Assembly: GCA_025934545.1 (NCBI GenBank)
Contig: JAICXV010000066.1
Location: 1 to 8,304 of the forward strand
Reading direction: 5' to 3'
DNA from: Verrucomicrobiia bacterium
GTDB taxonomy: Bacteria; Verrucomicrobiota; Verrucomicrobiia; Limisphaerales; Palsa-1400
Length of the DNA: 8,304 nucleotides
Shown here: piece after piece, positions 6,291-8,304 of the stretch
How the letters are laid out: every line of letters starts with the position of its first letter
Position numbering within the stretch: position 1 is the first letter of the stretch
Made by a program: the position numbers and the translations under genes
The notes under the pieces: generated by a model
What the model was told of the DNA's origin: nothing
Seen by the model: only the letters and a program-made list of their open reading frames with translations
Database searches by the model: none

Positions 6291-7013
6291 ATGAGTGAGA
6301 GGCACGAGGAGATGATGGCGCGTCTTTTGGCGGCAAACACAACTTCAGGACGAGCGGTTCTACGGACCAATGTCTGGACACGGCGAATGGCCTGGAAAAT
6401 TGCCATGGCCGGCACGCAAATCGCCAAGCGCACGCTGGATATTTTCGGCAGCGCCGCGTTGATCGTCGCGCTCAGTCCGGTGTTTTTCACCATCGCGCTT
6501 TGCATCAAGCTGGAGGACGGAGGCCCGATTATCTTTGCGCAAACGCGGGTCGGAAAATACGGACGCCTTTTCAAAATGTTCAAGTTCCGTTCCATGTGCC
6601 TCGACGCCGAGGCGCGTTTAGCTGAGTTGCTCAGTCGCAACCAACATTCCAACGGCATCACGTTTAAAATCAAAGATGATCCGCGCATCACCAAAATCGG
6701 CAAATGGATTCGGGCCTTGTCCCTCGATGAACTGCCGCAGCTTTTCAATGTGTTTCGTGGCGAAATGTCGCTCGTTGGACCACGTCCGCCGGTGCCACGC
6801 GAAGTTGCCAAATATACTATTCAGGATCGCCGCCGCCTCGAAATCACGCCCGGCATCACTTGCTTCTGGCAGGTCGGCGGTCGCGCTGAAATTGATTTTC
6901 CGCAGCAGGTTGAGCTGGACGTCCTCTACATCGAGCAGCAAAGCCTTTGGACCGACGTCAAACTGTTGCTGAAAACAATTCCCGCGGTGGTCAACCGCAA
7001 AGGGGCGTATTAA
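6291..7013 (+). CDS. Monotopic phosphoglycosyl transferase (bacterial sugar transferase, PF02397, PglC/WbaP catalytic domain)
   Basis: Transfers a sugar-1-phosphate from a UDP-sugar to undecaprenyl phosphate, the first membrane step of capsule, O-antigen or exopolysaccharide synthesis. It has 240 residues and only the catalytic unit, without the four-helix N-terminal domain of long WbaP-type enzymes; instead a basic stretch of about 45 residues precedes it. The re-entrant membrane helix is at 47-72 (KRTLDIFGSAALIVALSPVF with the helix-breaking Ser-Pro). Next come GPIIFAQTRVGKYGRLFKMF (78-97), KFRSM (98-102) and the catalytic Asp-Glu dyad at D146-E147 (SLDELPQLFNVFRGEMSL). The block VGPRPP (162-167) and the C-terminal PGITCFWQVGGR (187-198) are also typical. 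A purine-rich ribosome binding site (AAGG, 6277-6280) precedes the ATG. Its stop overlaps the next start (TAATG). The sugar donor cannot be read from the sequence. Confidence 0.94.
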   Translation: MSERHEEMMARLLAANTTSGRAVLRTNVWTRRMAWKIAMAGTQIAKRTLDIFGSAALIVALSPVFFTIALCIKLEDGGPIIFAQTRVGKYGRLFKMFKFRSMCLDAEARLAELLSRNQHSNGITFKIKDDPRITKIGKWIRALSLDELPQLFNVFRGEMSLVGPRPPVPREVAKYTIQDRRRLEITPGITCFWQVGGRAEIDFPQQVELDVLYIEQQSLWTDVKLLLKTIPAVVNRKGAY

Positions 7014-7909
7014 TGAAATCAGTTATCATCTGTCCAGGGCGCAGACCGGGTCTTGAAGGATTGGCAGAGCGGTCGCCACTGCCTAATAAACCTTTGTTCG
7101 GTAAAACGGTGGTGGAACATTGGCTCGAATATCTCGCCGCCAATGGCGCGACACTCGTCAAAGTCATCGCTCCCGATCGCGCCGAGGAAGTTGTGCGCCG
7201 GCTCGGCAACGGCGAACGTTGGGGATTATCGCTCGAAGTGCTTTCCGAATCTGGCGAAAGCACCGTCGAAGACGCGCGTAAACGTTTCCGCACCGAAACT
7301 GAAACCAACTGGATGGCTGCGCCCAACGATGTGATTGTCGCCGATTGCCTGCCCTGGGACGTCCAACATACTTTGTTCAACAGTTACTCCGATTTTTTCC
7401 AAACGCTGCGGTCGTGGATGCCGCACGTCAAAGAAGAGCCGCATGTGGGCCTGCATGAAATTCAACCCGGCGTTTGGGCCGGGTTACGTGCGAAGATCGC
7501 GCCGGGCGTCAAGTTTTACGCGCCCGTTTGGCTCGGTGATTACGTGCATATCGAAGAAGGTGCAGTCGTCGGTCCTAATGCAGTTGTTGAAAATTGCGCA
7601 TGGGTCGGCGCGGGCGCGGAAATTTCGGACGGTTATTTGGGTGAAGAAACGTATCTGGGACCGATGACGCACCTGAATCATTCTCTGGCATTGGGCGCGA
7701 CTTTGATCGATTGGAAATCAAATTCCGTGACATGGATAAAAGATCCGTTCCTGCTCTGCAATTTGCGCGTGCCGCCTTTGAAGAAGCGCATTGCCGAAAT
7801 GCTCGAATTCGTTATCGAACCTTCACAGAAGAAGCGCGCCGTTTCCGTGCCGTCCTATGGGGTCAGCGAGCAATCGCAGCCCATGGGGTTGCAGCCCGGC
7901 ATGCAATAG
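7013..7909 (+). CDS. Two-domain protein: degenerate nucleotidyltransferase-like domain plus left-handed beta-helix
   Basis: A 298-residue protein resembling sugar-nucleotide pyrophosphorylases of the GlmU/RmlA type. Residues 1 to about 120 follow the nucleotidyltransferase fold order (MKSVIICPG, NKPLFGKTVVEHWLEYLAANGA at 25-46, VIVAD at 107-111). The usual GxGTRL loop is replaced by CPGRRPG, so catalysis by the normal route is doubtful. Residues about 152-235 form hexapeptide-repeat coils (PGVKFYAPVWLGD, EEGAVVGPNAVVENCAWVGAG, DGYLGEETYLGP) of a left-handed beta-helix, the fold of acyltransferases and of GlmU C-termini. It is co-translated with the phosphoglycosyl transferase (TAATG, ATG at 7013), so it likely supplies or modifies a sugar for the same glycan. 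The in-frame upstream ATG at 6947 lies inside the neighbour and is rejected. A GlmU-like or acetyltransferase name would exceed the evidence. Confidence 0.8.
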   Translation: MKSVIICPGRRPGLEGLAERSPLPNKPLFGKTVVEHWLEYLAANGATLVKVIAPDRAEEVVRRLGNGERWGLSLEVLSESGESTVEDARKRFRTETETNWMAAPNDVIVADCLPWDVQHTLFNSYSDFFQTLRSWMPHVKEEPHVGLHEIQPGVWAGLRAKIAPGVKFYAPVWLGDYVHIEEGAVVGPNAVVENCAWVGAGAEISDGYLGEETYLGPMTHLNHSLALGATLIDWKSNSVTWIKDPFLLCNLRVPPLKKRIAEMLEFVIEPSQKKRAVSVPSYGVSEQSQPMGLQPGMQ

Positions 7910-7912
7910 AAC

Positions 7913-7938
7913 TTGCCGTAACGGAAGTTGCCGTAACG
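7913..7938 (+). repeat. Tandem 15-bp repeat after the beta-helix gene
   Basis: ttgccgtaacg occurs twice (7913-7923 and 7928-7938) with a 15-bp period, starting four bases after the stop of the beta-helix gene. It may be a local duplication or the edge of the GC-rich repeat cluster that follows. Confidence 0.6.
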
Positions 7939-7940
7939 CA

Positions 7941-8043
7941 GCCGTCCCGGCCGCGGGTTAACGCGGCGTCTCGCCGCAAATAAGGTGATTCCATCGCGCA
8001 CCGAGACGGCGCGCGAACCCGCAGGCGAGGACGCCCGCGCTAC
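7941..8043. repeat. Cluster of GC-rich mini-palindromes (REP-like)
   Basis: Three small palindromes lie together: cccg/cggg (7946-7949 with 7954-7957), a perfect 6-bp hairpin gcggcg-tct-cgccgc (7963-7977), and ggcg-agga-cgcc (8024-8035), which extends to seven pairs with one mismatch. The segment at 7999-8013 is also an imperfect inverse (12 of 15) of 7963-7977. I associate strings such as GGCGTCTCGCC and GGCGAGGACGCCCGCGCTAC with dispersed repeats in verrucomicrobial genomes; this is recollection. No T-tract follows any hairpin, so none is an obvious intrinsic terminator. Bases 7910-8140 hold no gene I can support. Confidence 0.55.
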
Positions 8044-8100
8044 AATTCAGTCGCTACGGTTCAGGCTTCCTTTCCGCATACCGTCAACACTGCTATTGGC

Positions 8101-8129
8101 TTGAACCGGCGCGTCGTTGTTACGACAAT
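8101..8129 (+). promoter_or_regulatory. Weak candidate promoter for the glycosyltransferase gene
   Basis: TTGAAC (8101-8106) lies 17 nt before GACAAT (8124-8129), which matches four of six -10 positions. Transcription would begin only about 5 nt before ATG 8141, and no Shine-Dalgarno sequence is visible there. The CTTGAACC context is the same as at the toxin-antitoxin promoter candidate. Both may be chance. Confidence 0.25.
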
Positions 8130-8140
8130 GTGCGCTCGAA

Positions 8141-8304
8141 ATGACTCCCGTCACCTCAGCAGCCAGAGAACTGAGTGAAAACACGCCGTGTCTCGGCGTC
8201 ATCGTTCCCGTTTATAACGAAGCGGCCACGATTTCCAACATCATCAAAACCGTCCTGGCCCAGCCGCTCGTCGCCGAAGTAATCGTCGTCGACGACGGTT
8301 CGAA
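8141..8304 (+). CDS. Family 2 glycosyltransferase, N-terminus (3' truncated by the window)
   Basis: Fifty-four codons are visible from ATG 8141 to the right edge. After about 17 variable residues comes the GT-A nucleotide-binding start LGVIVPVYNEAATISNIIKTV (18-38) and then VAEVIVVDDGS (44-54). The PVYNE and DDGS motifs are hallmarks of GT2 enzymes, which move a sugar from a nucleotide-sugar to a lipid or glycan acceptor. Position after a phosphoglycosyl transferase suggests a role in the same polysaccharide pathway, but polyprenyl-phosphate mannosyl/glucosyl transferases share this start. The ATG at 8128 is out of frame and soon stops. Substrate and membrane segments cannot be judged from this fragment. 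Confidence 0.85.
   Translation, partial: MTPVTSAARELSENTPCLGVIVPVYNEAATISNIIKTVLAQPLVAEVIVVDDGS

Noticed and set aside
6122..6811. 229-codon open frame on the minus strand
   Set aside because: It mirrors the codons of the kinase and phosphoglycosyl transferase, whose motifs are conserved on the + strand. No domain is visible.
6947..7012. Upstream in-frame start for the beta-helix gene
   Set aside because: It lies inside the phosphoglycosyl transferase. MKSVIICPG at 7013 matches the first strand expected for the fold.
7963..7977. Hairpin after the beta-helix gene considered as a terminator
   Set aside because: The stem is good, but the bases after it are A-rich, not T-rich. It fits the repeat cluster better.
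7711..7983. 90-codon + strand frame overlapping the beta-helix gene
   Set aside because: It is a shifted reading of the real gene running into the GC-rich repeats, with no start signal or family likeness.

Overview
The window is bacterial, and every gene I can support lies on the + strand. It looks chromosomal and is most likely from a verrucomicrobial (PVC-group) bacterium. This rests on three weak cues: the penicillin-binding protein 2 - RodA - RNase E/G order, the weak or absent Shine-Dalgarno sequences before several genes, and GC-rich mini-palindromes of a kind I associate with those genomes. The assignment is an inference from gene content and remembered sequence style, not from any search.

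Bases 1-4740 hold a cell-shape and RNA-processing transcription unit. It starts with the 3' part of a class B penicillin-binding protein (PBP2, the elongasome transpeptidase). The SEDS glycosyltransferase RodA follows, starting directly after the PBP2 stop codon. Next, 2 nt after the rodA stop, comes an RNase E/G family endoribonuclease with a long RG/Q-rich N-terminal extension. The unit ends in a strong intrinsic terminator (4705-4734). PBP2 and RodA together polymerise and crosslink lateral-wall peptidoglycan. RNase G (cafA) also sits beside shape genes (mreBCD) in E. coli, so the linkage is recognisable. A 115-bp element made of two 46-bp inverted arms, each holding smaller hairpins, lies in the last 126 bp of the PBP2 gene and is translated in frame. 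It adds about 40 non-conserved residues and ends 11 nt before rodA.

Bases 4741-5352 carry a compact type II toxin-antitoxin pair (PF09720-type antitoxin and ParE/RelE-type toxin, GTGA overlap). A possible promoter sits so close to the antitoxin start that the transcript could be leaderless. The 267 nt after it contain no gene I can support. They do hold a 10-bp perfect inverted repeat enclosing a smaller stem, and a weak promoter candidate.

Bases 5581-7909 encode a uridine-kinase-like P-loop kinase, a PglC/WbaP-like monotopic phosphoglycosyl transferase that starts a lipid-linked glycan, and a two-domain protein with a degenerate nucleotidyltransferase fold and a left-handed beta-helix. The last two overlap (TAATG) and must be co-translated. 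A 231-nt spacer of GC-rich hairpins and a 15-bp tandem repeat follows. The window ends inside a family 2 glycosyltransferase, so this right-hand part looks like the start of a surface-polysaccharide locus.

The most unusual feature is the palindromic element translated inside the PBP2 C-terminus. I see no CRISPR array, transposase, tRNA or rRNA.
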